Numbered from the stretch's first letter, positions 1-8,571 are shown. The stretch is DNA of 64,000 nt from Aquimonas sp. (GCA_022241605.1 JAKOMQ010000008.1:1-64000), one strand, 5' to 3'. The notes: a model not told the origin generated them from the letters alone. Numbers and translations are program-made.

Positions 1-222
1 AACATCCACACCGGCATCCATCAGGCCATCGACCAACCAGTACCAGTTGTAGGTCGACTCAACGGCAAGCGCCTTCAACGCTTTGAGAAAGGGTGCAAGC
101 GCCTGCAGCACCTGCTCCAGGCTGTTCGGCAAACGCCGCTCGAACACCACTTGGTCCTGCTCGTCGATGACGGACAGCACCCCGTTGTTGGAATGAAGAT
201 CGATCGCTGCGTACAGTGTCAT
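1..222 (-). CDS. IS110-family transposase, N-terminal part (runs off window)
   Basis: The reverse strand encodes 74 residues without a stop before the window edge, starting MTLYAAIDLHSNNG. The Asp in AIDLHS and the Glu in VESTYNWYWL match the first two acidic residues of the RuvC-like DEDD catalytic domain of IS110 transposases, and the YNWYWLVDGL stretch is typical of the family. The ATG at 222 is preceded by a strong Shine-Dalgarno (AGGAGG, about 6 bases upstream), which fixes the start. The C-terminal serine-containing domain lies outside the window, so it cannot be told whether the gene is intact. IS110 enzymes act as recombinases guided by an RNA encoded in the non-coding end of the element. 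Confidence 0.85.
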   Translation of the reverse strand, partial: MTLYAAIDLHSNNGVLSVIDEQDQVVFERRLPNSLEQVLQALAPFLKALKALAVESTYNWYWLVDGLMDAGVDV

Positions 223-577
223 CGCCGCCTCCTACTGCTGCTGGACATGAGCCAGCTAGGTTCCGCACCTTGGACTGTCCTGTCAGCAGTCGGGGGCGGC
301 GCGATGAGTCTTCAGGTTCACTTTGTGCCCCAGCATGAACTCGCGTAGGGCCATGGCGCGCTTGGGTGCTAGCGCACGCTGGCGCGGGCGGTCGAGGTTT
401 GCGGCTTTCGTGTGAGTGGCCCGTAGAGGATGCTCAGGTACTCGCGGCCGCGGCGTTCGATGCGCCAGACCTTCCATCCGCCGCCGTCAGACGTGCCGAG
501 AGTGCTTCGGCGATGGCGCGCTCACCGCATCGTTCCCACCTGCACGGCGGCGGCTTCGGGGGCGCTGGGTTTGCGGC
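223..577. other. Non-coding IS110 flank with possible coding remnant
   Basis: No convincing intact gene lies between the transposase start and the toxin-antitoxin promoter. The part next to the transposase start is where IS110-group elements carry their long left end and the bridge RNA gene, but I could not delimit the end of the element. On the reverse strand around 370-490, two frames look protein-like (for example VWRIERRGREYLSILYGPL) but are joined by a frame change and a stop, so a decayed gene fragment is possible. Nothing firmer can be said. Confidence 0.35.
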
Positions 578-606
578 TTGCGGCACAGCGAGTGCCACTC
601 TAGTAT
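578..606 (+). promoter_or_regulatory. Sigma70-type promoter of the toxin-antitoxin pair
   Basis: TTGCGG at 578-583 and TAGTAT at 601-606 are separated by exactly 17 bases. Transcription would begin about 7 bases after the -10, at or next to the antitoxin ATG at 613. No Shine-Dalgarno precedes that ATG, so the message is predicted to be leaderless. A GAGTG/CACTC inverted pair (590-611) overlaps the -10 and could be the operator bound by the antitoxin; this is inference. Confidence 0.5.
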
Positions 607-612
607 CACTCC

Positions 613-870
613 ATGCGAACCGAACTCGTCACGACCCTCAAGCGCCAGGCCACGGAACTCCTCTCTGACCTTGAGCGGAGCAAGCAGCCGATCCTGATCA
701 CCCAGCACGGCCTGCCCAGCGCCTACCTGGTGGACGTTGAAACCTACGAGCTGATGCAGCAGCGCATGAGCGTGCTCGAAGGCATCGCCCGCGGTGAACA
801 GGCGGTGGCGGAAGGTCGTGTGATCACCCACGATCAAGCCAAGACCCGACTGGCCCGATGGCTGAAGTAG
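613..870 (+). CDS. Type II antitoxin, Phd/YefM family
   Basis: An 85-residue protein of the length usual for Phd/YefM antitoxins. The N-terminal half (MRTELVTTLKRQATELL, then PILITQHGLPSAYLVDVETYE) has the family pattern of a short dimerising beta-alpha fold that binds operator DNA. The hydrophilic C-terminal helix (residues about 55-85) would wrap the toxin. The next gene, a ParE/RelE-type toxin, overlaps it by 13 bases, the normal arrangement for co-translated toxin-antitoxin genes. It probably represses its own promoter together with the toxin. No ribosome-binding site is visible upstream; an internal start is unlikely because the conserved N-terminus begins here. Confidence 0.88.
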   Translation: MRTELVTTLKRQATELLSDLERSKQPILITQHGLPSAYLVDVETYELMQQRMSVLEGIARGEQAVAEGRVITHDQAKTRLARWLK

Positions 871-1175
871 TCTGGTCGGAGCCCGCACTGGCAGACCTCG
901 AAGCCATCGCTGACTACATCGCGTTGGAGAATCCAGCGGCCGCAGCTGAACTCGTGCAGCGCGTGCTCGCGCATGTGGAGCAGCTGGCCGAGCATCCACA
1001 GAGCGGCGTCCGCGTGCCGGAACTTGGCCGCTCGCGCTACCGCCAGCTCGTGCAACCGCCCTGCCGCGTGTTCTATCGCCACGATGGGCCGTGCGTGTTC
1101 ATCGTGCATGTGATGCGAACCGAGCGATTGTTGCGCAAGGCGCGCTTGGCGCCGGCGCGCCGCTCGAAGCCCTGA
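858..1175 (+). CDS. Type II toxin, RelE/ParE family
   Basis: A 105-residue protein with the ParE/RelE layout: an N-terminal helix pair (VVWSEPALADLEAIADYIA, then NPAAAAELVQRVLAHVEQLAEHP), the SGVRVPELG turn, and the strand segments RYRQLVQPPCRVFYRH and VFIVHVMRTERLL. ParE members inhibit gyrase and RelE members cleave mRNA. The helix content and the 'ALADLEAIADYIA' start favour ParE, but the sequence alone does not settle the target. It overlaps the antitoxin gene by 13 bases, so the two are one transcription unit. No frameshift is visible and the pair looks functional. It sits beside an IS110 end, consistent with an accessory locus. Confidence 0.88.
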   Translation: MAEVVWSEPALADLEAIADYIALENPAAAAELVQRVLAHVEQLAEHPQSGVRVPELGRSRYRQLVQPPCRVFYRHDGPCVFIVHVMRTERLLRKARLAPARRSKP

Positions 1176-1470
1176 CACCGACTCTCGGAAAGGCCCTTGG
1201 CCCCTCATGGGGGCCGGGGAATTAGCTCGGGCGAGGTCGTGATCTGCCACATTCACCGCGGCGCTGATGCTGCACATGGCCGCACTCGGCCGGCCCAGAT
1301 GCGTATGGTTAGCGCCATGACCTGCACTGCCTCGCCGTGACTTGCCCCTACCCCGCCATTTCGCCCAGGCGCTCGCACGTCGCTCTGGACGGCGCGTATC
1401 TCCGCTCGCGCATCGACCTGCACGCGTGCCTCGATCGTATCAATGCGGCGATGCTTGACCTTCCGGGTGC
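1176..1470. other. Intergenic region after the toxin gene
   Basis: A GGCCCC/GGGGCC hairpin at 1199-1215 lies 24 bases after the toxin stop and could end its transcript, though no T-run follows. I see no supported gene in the rest; a reverse-strand open frame across 1253-1513 has no start signal or recognisable motif. Confidence 0.3.
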
Positions 1471-2217
1471 GTGGTGAACGCGGGGCCCACCGCGCCGCGT
1501 ACTGTGCCTCCATCGCGGCGCCGGCGCACGCTGCTCCTCATGCTGCTGATGCTCGCCTGCCTGTGGTGGGCACAGCAGCGCAACGTGGCGTGGCCAGAGC
1601 TGCCGTATCGCTTCAATCCGTGGGCGCCGCTGCAGTTCGATGCCCCACCCGACGCCTTGCTGCGCCTTCGACTCGGCGCACTCGAACGCGATCCAGTGGC
1701 CTGTCTAGATGTGCTCGCGCAGACCCCGCTGCGCGTGCGCGTGCTTGAGGATCGCGTCACCGGGCCGGGCTGCGGCTTCAGCAACGCGGTCGAGATCCAT
1801 CGCACAGCGGTCGAGACTTCGCCACCTTTCTCGCTCAGCTGCCGCGCAGCGGTGTCGTTGGCCCTGTGGGAACGACACGTGCTGTTGCCGGCGGCGCGCA
1901 CCCAGCTTGGCAGCGAGGTGGCACGCATCGAGCACTTCGGCAGCTATGCCTGCCGAAACGTCTACGGCAGGGAGACCGGGCGTCGTAGCCAACATTCGAC
2001 CGCGGATGCGCTCGACGTCGCCGGCATCGTGCTGCGCGATGGGCGGCGCATCCGCGTGCTCGCGGACTGGCACGGCGATGGCCCGGATGCGGCCTTTCTG
2101 CGCACGCTGCGCGACGGCGCGTGCACCTACTTCGATGCGGTGCTGGGGCCGGACTACAACGCCGCGCACCGCGACCACTTCCACTTCGACCGCGGCGCCG
2201 CGCGCATCTGTCGCTGA
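1471..2217 (+). CDS. Extensin-like family protein, membrane-anchored
   Basis: A 248-residue protein with a basic N-terminus (RRRR near residue 17), one hydrophobic segment (about residues 20-34, LLLMLLMLACLWW) and a periplasmic C-terminal domain. The domain carries the hallmarks of the bacterial extensin-like family: paired Cys residues (GPGCGF, SCRAAVSLALW, YACRNVYG), then QHSTADALDVAGI, and finally DYNAAHRDHFHFD, which has the metal-binding peptidase look (H-x-x-H-F-H-x-D). The family resembles D-Ala-D-Ala metallopeptidases, but its substrate is not established. The start is GTG at 1471 (another GTG at 1474), with no clear Shine-Dalgarno. A short piece of the same coding sequence recurs as debris at 6432-6473. 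Confidence 0.75.
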   Translation: MVNAGPTAPRTVPPSRRRRTLLLMLLMLACLWWAQQRNVAWPELPYRFNPWAPLQFDAPPDALLRLRLGALERDPVACLDVLAQTPLRVRVLEDRVTGPGCGFSNAVEIHRTAVETSPPFSLSCRAAVSLALWERHVLLPAARTQLGSEVARIEHFGSYACRNVYGRETGRRSQHSTADALDVAGIVLRDGRRIRVLADWHGDGPDAAFLRTLRDGACTYFDAVLGPDYNAAHRDHFHFDRGAARICR

Positions 2218-2364
2218 CCCACAGAGGAGAGGTCAGATACATTTGTTCCCGATAACTAATGAACCTGAACCATTTCTCACATGGCGCGATGCGAGGCCTG
2301 CACGTACGCACTCAACCAGCTGGCTTCGAGGTACGCGAAGCAGGCCCGTGTACCACTCAGCGGC

Positions 2365-3519
2365 TTAGAGTCGCACCAGCTCGACGCGGCGATTCTTGGC
2401 GCGGCCGGCTTCATCGGCGTTGCTGACGAGGGGGCGGTCGGGGCCGAAGCCTTCTGCCTTCAAGCGGGCATCGGAGACGCCACCCTCGATGAGTGCGCGA
2501 CGCACGCTTTGCGCGCGCTCGATGGAGAGCGTGCGGTTGCGTTCGGCGCTGCCGGTGTCGTCGGTGTGGCCTTCGATCGACAGCGAAAGCGTCGCATCCA
2601 TGCCGAGCAGCGTCCTGATCTCATTGATGGCGGCTTGGCTGTCCGGCCGTAGGGTCGACTGGTCGGTGTCGAACTGGATGTACAGGGCTACGCGGCCGTC
2701 GGCGTCGATGGCGTTTTTCATGGCGCTGGCGTCAAGAAAGCCCAGGGACTGTGCCATCGCGGCCTTCTCAACGACGACGACATAGCCCATCGGTGGGCGC
2801 GCGGCGGTGCTGACGAGAATCCAGTATTCGTTTGCGTCGGTGCGAATAAGGTAGGTGTGGTGCTCATAGCCGCTGGTCGGCGGCGCGCTGCGCCAGTTCG
2901 GATTGACCTCGCGAAGGCCGCCCACCGCGTCGACGATCGCGCGAGTGAACTGGGTCTCGCTGACCTTGAGGCCGCCCAGTGCCGCGATCGCGTTCTCGTA
3001 GTTGCGATGGAATTCAGTGGTCGAATACTCGCGGCTCTTGTCCGGGCTGATCAGCGGGTAGGCGTTGTGATGCAGCCGCCCCTCGACGCTCACCATCGTT
3101 TTGCCGGCGAGGAAGTAGTGCTTGGCGAAGTCGACTATCGCTTTGCTCTCTTCCACTTTGCCGACCAGGCCGTCGGGCGCTTTGAAAAACGGGAACGGCG
3201 GCAGTGCGGCGGTGGACACCGGAATCCGTTCGACGCTGAAGCCGGCATCGACTGTGGCTTCGGCCGCGGGAGCCGCTGCCACGGTGGTCGCAGGGTCTGG
3301 CGCTGGGGCAGGTGAAGCTGCAGGGGCTGCTTCCGCCGCAGCCGGCGTCGGCGTTGCCGTGGTCTGGGGCGCGAGAGTCTGTTCCGGCGCGGGCGTCGGT
3401 GTGGTCGGTGCGGGAACGGCTGGCGCGGGCTCGGCGCTTTGTTGGCATGCGGAGGTCAGCAGAACGGTGAGCAGGCCAGCCAGCAGAATGAAGCGTGTCG
3501 ACGTCGAGGCGCGTGGCAT
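2365..3519 (-). CDS. OmpA-family lipoprotein
   Basis: A 384-residue protein with a lipoprotein signal ending in the lipobox LTSAC (Cys about residue 24). A low-complexity Ala/Pro/Thr linker (about residues 25-95) would span the outer membrane-peptidoglycan gap. A middle domain of about 170 residues follows, which I do not recognise (FPFFKAPDGL to YVVVVEKAAM). The C-terminal OmpA-like domain contains LYIQFDTDQSTLRPDS, IEGHTDDTGSAERNRTLSIERA and NRRVELVRL, the standard peptidoglycan-binding motifs. The ATG at 3519 has AGGAG seven bases upstream; an upstream ATG at 3555 lacks one. It probably anchors the outer membrane to the wall. It stands alone, convergent with the extensin-like gene. Confidence 0.85.
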   Translation of the reverse strand: MPRASTSTRFILLAGLLTVLLTSACQQSAEPAPAVPAPTTPTPAPEQTLAPQTTATPTPAAAEAAPAASPAPAPDPATTVAAAPAAEATVDAGFSVERIPVSTAALPPFPFFKAPDGLVGKVEESKAIVDFAKHYFLAGKTMVSVEGRLHHNAYPLISPDKSREYSTTEFHRNYENAIAALGGLKVSETQFTRAIVDAVGGLREVNPNWRSAPPTSGYEHHTYLIRTDANEYWILVSTAARPPMGYVVVVEKAAMAQSLGFLDASAMKNAIDADGRVALYIQFDTDQSTLRPDSQAAINEIRTLLGMDATLSLSIEGHTDDTGSAERNRTLSIERAQSVRRALIEGGVSDARLKAEGFGPDRPLVSNADEAGRAKNRRVELVRL

Positions 3520-4074
3520 GGGTGTCTCCTGATTGTGACGATCGGCCGCCAGCATACAGGTACAGAAAACCTGTTTTGCCAGAAGCAGCGGGGCGGCGAG
3601 TTTCCGCGCCGGCAGAGGTTTTCAAGCCGTTGTGGCCAGCAGAGCTGGGTGATCTGGAACGTCCGCAGGCCGAATGGATCCGGAGTCAGATCTGGCAGCC
3701 TGATGGCCAACTTGGCCTGGTGCTCGGCCCGTGCGCGCTCAGAGCGTGTGTAAAAACCCAGACGCCGGAGCGAGGGCGTCGCCCAAGATCAACAGCCGCA
3801 GCAACAATGCCGGATGGCAGGCATCGCTGCCGCGACTGCTTGGACGCACTCAGGCTCCAAGACATGGAGGCCTGCGACCACATCGACCACGTGCCGCGCC
3901 AGATGCGATTCCGGCGGCCAATCGGGCACCGACGGTGGCAGCAGGTAGTTCGGTAGCGCGATCAATCGGTCGGAATCAGCCTATGCAGACATCCCAGGGG
4001 AGGTTGGATCCGGGTCGGGTGCCGGATCGTCCGACAGTCTGACAGGCGGGCGCACCCTTTCATTGCCGAGGATG
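3520..4074. other. Intergenic region with a repeat fragment, no gene seen
   Basis: About 550 bases without a convincing gene; overlapping open frames on both strands have no ribosome-binding site or motif. Around 3740-3785 it contains a fragment related to the dispersed repeat seen at 12250-12425 and 57258-57450, sharing AACCCAGACGCC followed by a GCGAGGGCGTCG-like stretch. The remainder looks like decayed accessory DNA. Confidence 0.35.
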
Positions 4075-6174
4075 TCAGATGCTGGGCGCCTCGAATCCGT
4101 CGGCAAACATCGGTTTGCTGCATTCATGCACCTGGCGCGGATTGACCAGCACGAAGAACTCGCTGCCCAGCGCCATCTGCGCGACATTCTGGTGCAGGAT
4201 CGCCCAGCGCCTGACGTCCGGCAGGTAGCGCACATCGAAGTGAAAGGGGTTCTGCACGCCGTTGAAAATGCGCGTCGCGTGAACCTGCGCGCAGGGCGTC
4301 GAGTTGAGAAGCGGGTGATCGAGGATCAGGGTTTGGCCGCTGCGGTTGGCCTCGGTGGCGATAGCGCGGAACGCGTTCGGGCTGGGGTCCTGCGAGTAGA
4401 GATTGAAGCCAACCCCGACCGGCATGTCGGACGGCGCCGGCGCCATATTCGTCACCCCCCAGTTGCCGGGCCCGCCGGGCGGCACGTAGTAGAACACTCC
4501 CACCGGTTGTGGGTTGTAGATGGACATCCCGCCGCTGGTCCAGTTCTGCGTCACCAGAACGATCTTCTCGGGCTGGTTGTTGAGCGCGGCGTTGTCAATG
4601 ACGCTGGCGAAGCTGGCAAAGATGCTGACGCTGTCGGCGGTGGTGACGTGTCCGATGACGCCAGGCCCCTCCTGCGGACGGAACACGTTGAACGCGCTGC
4701 CAATCGGCACCGCTGCGAAGTCCTGGCTGAAGATGCGCCACTGGGGAAACGTATAGAACACGCCGTGCGGACGACTGTAGACGACCCCGCCCGTCGCTGC
4801 GCCGGCGTTGAAGTTCGGCGTGGTGAACACGCGTGCTGCCGGATCAACATTGAACGACGGATCGTCAAGCGCGGTGACGTGGGCAACGGTGTTGCCGGAA
4901 GCCGCACGGTGCAACAGCGAGACGTCGCCGAATTCGCGTGCGCCGATGTCGATAGCGCTGCCGCTCCTGCGCCGCATGCCGTCGCCATCGAGCTGCGGTA
5001 TGCCAGCGAATGCCGGCGCCAGCCCGCCAAACGTGGTGTCACCCGCGTCGATCGCCGGCGAGCCGGCGCGCAGCCAGGGGTTCGTGCGCGACAGCAGCAG
5101 CGGGTCACTGGTAATCGTCCCAGCGCCGGGGGTGAAGCCTATGCTGGCGCCGCTGTCGAAAATCAGGTTGTGGCTGTTGGTGACAGCGCTGGCGTCGGTA
5201 AGACTGACGCCGCGAAAACTGCTGTGAGCGATCAGGTTGTTGACGATGGTGCCGCGCAGGTCCGGCGTGCTGGCGCTCGACCACTTGGAATACTCGATGG
5301 CGATGCGGCGATTGACGATGGTGTTGTTGTAGACACGCGCGCTGACCTCGACATTGTCGCCGACCACGCTGATGCCGGCGCCGCTGCCGGTTCGACCGAC
5401 CAGCACATTGCTCGCTACATCGGCACGCGTCCTGCCCGGCCCCACGCCACCGCCGCCGTCGCCGAGCACGCAGATCTGTCCGAGGGAGAAATCACCGCGG
5501 ATTTCATTGCCGTACACCCTGGCGGTGATGTCGGCGTCGAATCTGCGGGCCACCGCAATTCCGCACGACGACGAGGAGTTGTCCGGCATGCGCACCCGGT
5601 TGAACGCAATAGTGCCGTCGACCGGGCCGCTGCCCGTGGCAGCACCGAGCGTGATTGGTCCCGCAGCCCCGCCACGGCGCTCGAAGCGGTTTTCGCGCAC
5701 GTCGACCGTCATCGGTCCGCTGCCCATTGAGTCAATGTCGATGCCAAAGGTGGCCGACGGCGCCGTGTTCAGAATCTGGACCCTGCGCACGTTGATTCGG
5801 GTGCTGCCGGTGCCCCGATGCGACAGGGAAATCACGCCATCGCGTACCGAGAGATCCTCGATGGTCACCAACGTAGCAGCCGAGCTGGAGAAAATCCCAA
5901 TGATGTTCGATGCGAACACCGGCCGGAAGCCTGCAGCAGGCCGCAGCGTCACGCTTTGCTGCAGCACAAGCCCGCTCGTGATCGGTGTATTGCTGGCGAT
6001 CTCGACAACCGCCCCGGCGGGCACCCCGTCCAGGCAGGCCTGCAGGGTGCCATTGCAGGGCGCAGCCCCGGGCCAGACTTGGCCGTGTGCCGCGCCAGAA
6101 GCTGCGGCGGCTACAAGCGCCAGAACAGCTAACGCGGCCGGCCGCTGGAGCCGTGATTCAAGGAGGGTTTGCAT
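4075..6174 (-). CDS. Secreted beta-helix, choice-of-anchor Q-type protein with FADGFE tail
   Basis: About 700 residues from the ATG at 6174 (GGAG about 10 bases upstream; an ATG 45 codons earlier would bury the signal peptide). A signal peptide ends near AAHGQ. Residues about 35-330 are repetitive, strand-rich and Asn/Gly-rich (IASNTPITSG, VRVYGNEIRG, YNNTIVNRRIA), as in right-handed parallel beta-helix proteins. The block SPAIDAGDTTFGG...SAIDIGAREFG matches the choice-of-anchor Q signature, a region usually followed by a sorting signal. The following 240 residues hold repeated units (HGVFYTFPQWRIFSQD, VGVFYYVPPGG, RWAILHQNVAQM) ending in short NVFRP/NLYSQ strands. The protein ends in PMFADGFEAPSI, a tail shared with three other secreted proteins here. 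Its ligand is unknown; a surface or extracellular role is likely. Confidence 0.7.
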   Translation of the reverse strand: MQTLLESRLQRPAALAVLALVAAAASGAAHGQVWPGAAPCNGTLQACLDGVPAGAVVEIASNTPITSGLVLQQSVTLRPAAGFRPVFASNIIGIFSSSAATLVTIEDLSVRDGVISLSHRGTGSTRINVRRVQILNTAPSATFGIDIDSMGSGPMTVDVRENRFERRGGAAGPITLGAATGSGPVDGTIAFNRVRMPDNSSSSCGIAVARRFDADITARVYGNEIRGDFSLGQICVLGDGGGGVGPGRTRADVASNVLVGRTGSGAGISVVGDNVEVSARVYNNTIVNRRIAIEYSKWSSASTPDLRGTIVNNLIAHSSFRGVSLTDASAVTNSHNLIFDSGASIGFTPGAGTITSDPLLLSRTNPWLRAGSPAIDAGDTTFGGLAPAFAGIPQLDGDGMRRRSGSAIDIGAREFGDVSLLHRAASGNTVAHVTALDDPSFNVDPAARVFTTPNFNAGAATGGVVYSRPHGVFYTFPQWRIFSQDFAAVPIGSAFNVFRPQEGPGVIGHVTTADSVSIFASFASVIDNAALNNQPEKIVLVTQNWTSGGMSIYNPQPVGVFYYVPPGGPGNWGVTNMAPAPSDMPVGVGFNLYSQDPSPNAFRAIATEANRSGQTLILDHPLLNSTPCAQVHATRIFNGVQNPFHFDVRYLPDVRRWAILHQNVAQMALGSEFFVLVNPRQVHECSKPMFADGFEAPSI

Positions 6175-6309
6175 GAGGTCTGCTCCGCACTGTTGTGTTT
6201 GTGGTCCCGTTCCGATCGACCGGATGGGGGTAGCGGGCAGCGGTCTGTAGCTGCAGGCTGATGTGACACGGAGCCGCATTGCGAAACCCGACGCGGTTCG
6301 CTTGTTCAT

Positions 6310-6790
6310 AGACGCAGGCCGCTCCGCCGTCGTGGATCAGCACCTGGTGTGAACCCTGTGCAGGCGTATCGAATCGAGCTGCAGTGGTCGATGTGGGCTG
6401 CGTTTCCGTCGCCGAATTGGCGACATGGCCTGCGCCGCTGCAGTTCGATGCGCCGCTCGACGCCTTGCTGCGCGGTCATGACGGGCGCCGACGACATCGC
6501 GCTCATTGAACGGGTCGATGCGGTGCAGGACATTGAGCCGGTCGCTCTGCACGCGGGCCCGGCCCTGGGCCTCGCCCTTCGTATCCTCGGCCGCGCGTCA
6601 CCGGGACAGTCGCGCAGGGCAACGGGCAGGACGCGCCCTGGCGCGCGGAGCTGCGACAGGGCGAGAACCTGATCGACGTCGCCAAGGCAGGTACGGCGAG
6701 GTGAGCATTGGCGTGCGGCTGCAGCACTATGCGGAGTGGATTGAACGCAGCATGGCGGAGGGCGCGGCGGCAGAGGATTCGCCATAGGCC
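6310..6790. pseudogene. Decayed coding debris, including an extensin-gene fragment
   Basis: The stretch from 6175 to the tRNA terminator has no intact gene. Bases 6432-6473 match 39 of 42 bases of the extensin-like gene at 1624-1665 (APLQFDAPLDALLR against APLQFDAPPDALLR), then the similarity stops. Further on, 6600-6787 reads as protein in one forward frame (AQGNGQDAPWRAELRQG, then ENLIDVAKA) and then in another (RYGEVSIGVRLQHYAEWIER to a stop at 6787), as expected of a frameshifted gene end. I do not recognise that second family. The region looks like fragments of genes brought together and decaying. Confidence 0.45.
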
Positions 6791-6901
6791 CGATTTCGGC
6801 CCTGCGTGCATTGAATGCGGATACGCCAAGGAATGCGCCGCGGCGCCCCTGTGCATCGAGGGACTCGCATGCAGCGCGTTCTGCGAGCCCGTAAACGCGA
6901 A

Positions 6902-6927
6902 AGGGCCGCATCTTTCGATGCGGCCCT
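6902..6927 (-). terminator. Terminator of the tRNA-Ala/tRNA-Glu unit
   Basis: An 11-bp perfect stem (6902-6912 with 6917-6927, loop TTTC) lies 13 bases beyond the tRNA-Glu 3' end. On the reverse strand it is followed by TTCGCGTTT, a moderate T-rich stretch. Confidence 0.65.
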
Positions 6928-6939
6928 CTGCGTGCCTGA

Positions 6940-7015
6940 TGGCGTCCCCACGGGGATTCGAACCCCGGTCGCCTCCGTGAAAGGGAGGTGTCCTAGGCCT
7001 CTAGACGATGGGGAC
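6940..7015 (-). tRNA. tRNA-Glu (anticodon TTC)
   Basis: 76 bases on the reverse strand folding as a cloverleaf: acceptor GTCCCCA/TGGGGAC, T-arm CCGGGGTTCGAATCCCCG, and anticodon loop CTTTCAC with TTC at the anticodon. The CCA end is encoded. It is the second tRNA of a two-gene unit, eight bases after tRNA-Ala. Confidence 0.95.
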
Positions 7016-7023
7016 TAGAAAAG

Positions 7024-7099
<76 letters not shown>

Positions 7100-7118
7100 A
7101 CGTGCTGGAAAGACGACC

Positions 7119-7147
7119 ATATTAGAGGGCGTTATTGGAGTCGTCAA
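7119..7147 (-). promoter_or_regulatory. Sigma70 promoter of the tRNA-Ala/tRNA-Glu unit
   Basis: On the reverse strand, TTGACG (7147-7142) and TAATAT (7124-7119) are 17 bases apart. The predicted start site is about 12 bases before the tRNA-Ala 5' end at 7099. Confidence 0.75.
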
Positions 7148-7197
7148 GCCTCTGGCGCGCAGGAACAATCGAAAATCCCGCATGGATTGGACGCGGC

Positions 7198-7683
7198 TCA
7201 GGCCGCCGAACTCACCGGCTCGCCGGCGGCGTCGCGCAGGCTGAAACGGCCGTGCCCGCGCTCGCCCAAGTACTCCAACCAGCGTCCCAGGAAACTGTTC
7301 ATGCGCAGACGTTGATCGGCCAGCGCGCGGGCGCTGCCGCGCAGGCCCAGCAGATCCTGCCAGCGCTGGCTGACTTCGCAATGGGTGGCCTCGGCCAGAC
7401 GCGCATCGGTGTACACGCGCAGCATGGCGGACGGATCCGGACGCCCACTCAGCGGGTCGATCACCGTGTAGCTCAGGCGCAGTTCGATGGTGTAGGCGTG
7501 CTGTTCGATCAGCTCCACCTGCAGGTCCAGGCCGTCGCCCACCGTGGACCGGTACACGCCCGGCTTCAGCCCGCTCAGGGGGAACAGCTGCATCAGCCGC
7601 CAGTAGTTGTCGGCATAGCGATCCATCAGCTGGCCGAGGCGGTCGGGCAGCGCGGAAACAGGCAGGACGGACAGTCTGGACAT
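7198..7683 (-). CDS. DUF1249 family protein (YqiB-like)
   Basis: 161 residues starting MSRLSVLPVSALPDRLGQLM at 7683. The ORF could extend 14 codons upstream, but the conserved family begins here. Recognisable segments are YADNYWRLMQLFP near residue 22, QHAYTIELRLSYTV in the middle and ARLAEATHC afterwards, typical of DUF1249, a small cytosolic family of proteobacteria with no assigned function; the E. coli member is YqiB. It has no signal peptide or membrane segment. It follows ppsR on the same strand with a 66-base gap, so the two may be co-transcribed. Confidence 0.8.
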   Translation of the reverse strand: MSRLSVLPVSALPDRLGQLMDRYADNYWRLMQLFPLSGLKPGVYRSTVGDGLDLQVELIEQHAYTIELRLSYTVIDPLSGRPDPSAMLRVYTDARLAEATHCEVSQRWQDLLGLRGSARALADQRLRMNSFLGRWLEYLGERGHGRFSLRDAAGEPVSSAA

Positions 7684-7749
7684 GGGCCCGAGACTAGCAT
7701 GTGCCCTGCCCCGCCCTGTGTGCATTTGCAGACGATTTCGCCAGCCTTT

Positions 7750-8571
7750 TCAGTAGAGCTGGCGCTCGATGCCGAGAGTCGACATCACCTTGCTGGCGAT
7801 CTCTTCGATCGAGGTGTGGGTGGTGCTGAGCATAGGCAGGTTTTCGTCCCGGAACAGGGCCTCGGCCTGTGCGACCTCGCTGCGGCAGGTCTCAATCTTG
7901 GCGTAGCGGCTGCCGGGTCGGCGCGCTTCACGCACCTGGCGCAGGCGCTCGGGGTCGATGGTCAGCGCGAACAGCTTGCCGCGATAGGCACGCAGGCGCT
8001 TGGGCAGCTCCCTGCCCTCCAGATCTTCCTCGGTCAGCGGGTAGTTGGCGGCGCGCACGCCGAAGTGCAGGGCCAGATACAGGCAGGTGGGTGTCTTGCC
8101 GGAGCGCGAAACGCCCACCAGGATCAGGTCGGCGTCGTCGTAGCGCACGTCGATGCCGTCATCGTGGGTCAGCGCGTAATTGGTGGCGTTGATGCGCGCC
8201 TCGTAGGCGTCATAATTCACCACCGCGTGGGCCTTGTTCACCCGCGGCTGTCGGGGTTGCCCCAGCTCGGATTCCAGCGGGCTGATGAAGGGCCGGAACA
8301 CGTCGAGGATCAGCGCACCGCTCTCGGCAATGATGTCGGTGAGCGTGCCGTCGACCACGGTGTTGACCACGATCGGGCGCTGCCCGCACTGGGCGCCGCG
8401 GGCGCGGATGCGCTCGGCCGCGAGCTGGGCCTTGTCGTAGGTGTCGACGAAGGGAATACGCTGGGTCTCGAAGGCCACGCCTTCGAACTGGGTGAGCAGT
8501 GCGTGGCCGATGGTTTCGGCGGTGATGCCGGTGCCGTCGGAGATGAAGAACACCGGACGCTGCTGGCTCAT
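7750..8571 (-). CDS. ppsR: PEP synthase regulatory protein (kinase/pyrophosphorylase) PpsR
   Basis: 273 residues, the usual length of PpsR. The protein switches phosphoenolpyruvate synthase off by ADP-dependent phosphorylation of its catalytic threonine, and on by Pi-dependent dephosphorylation. The start [19 protein letters not shown], the phosphate-binding [15 protein letters not shown] (about residues 152-166) and [14 protein letters not shown] are diagnostic of the DUF299 family. It is transcribed divergently from ppsA, its target, as in E. coli, with 150 bases between the coding regions. An AGAGAG stretch stands upstream of the ATG. Confidence 0.95.
   Translation of the reverse strand: MSQQRPVFFISDGTGITAETIGHALLTQFEGVAFETQRIPFVDTYDKAQLAAERIRARGAQCGQRPIVVNTVVDGTLTDIIAESGALILDVFRPFISPLESELGQPRQPRVNKAHAVVNYDAYEARINATNYALTHDDGIDVRYDDADLILVGVSRSGKTPTCLYLALHFGVRAANYPLTEEDLEGRELPKRLRAYRGKLFALTIDPERLRQVREARRPGSRYAKIETCRSEVAQAEALFRDENLPMLSTTHTSIEEIASKVMSTLGIERQLY

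Noticed and set aside
2227-2270. AGGTCAGATACATTTGTT, reminiscent of ends found near REP-associated transposases
   Set aside because: No transposase or paired repeat is present, and the resemblance is from memory only.
4063-5730. A 555-residue forward open frame
   Set aside because: It is antisense to the beta-helix protein gene, which has a signal peptide, a ribosome-binding site and family motifs. Long antisense frames are expected at this GC content.
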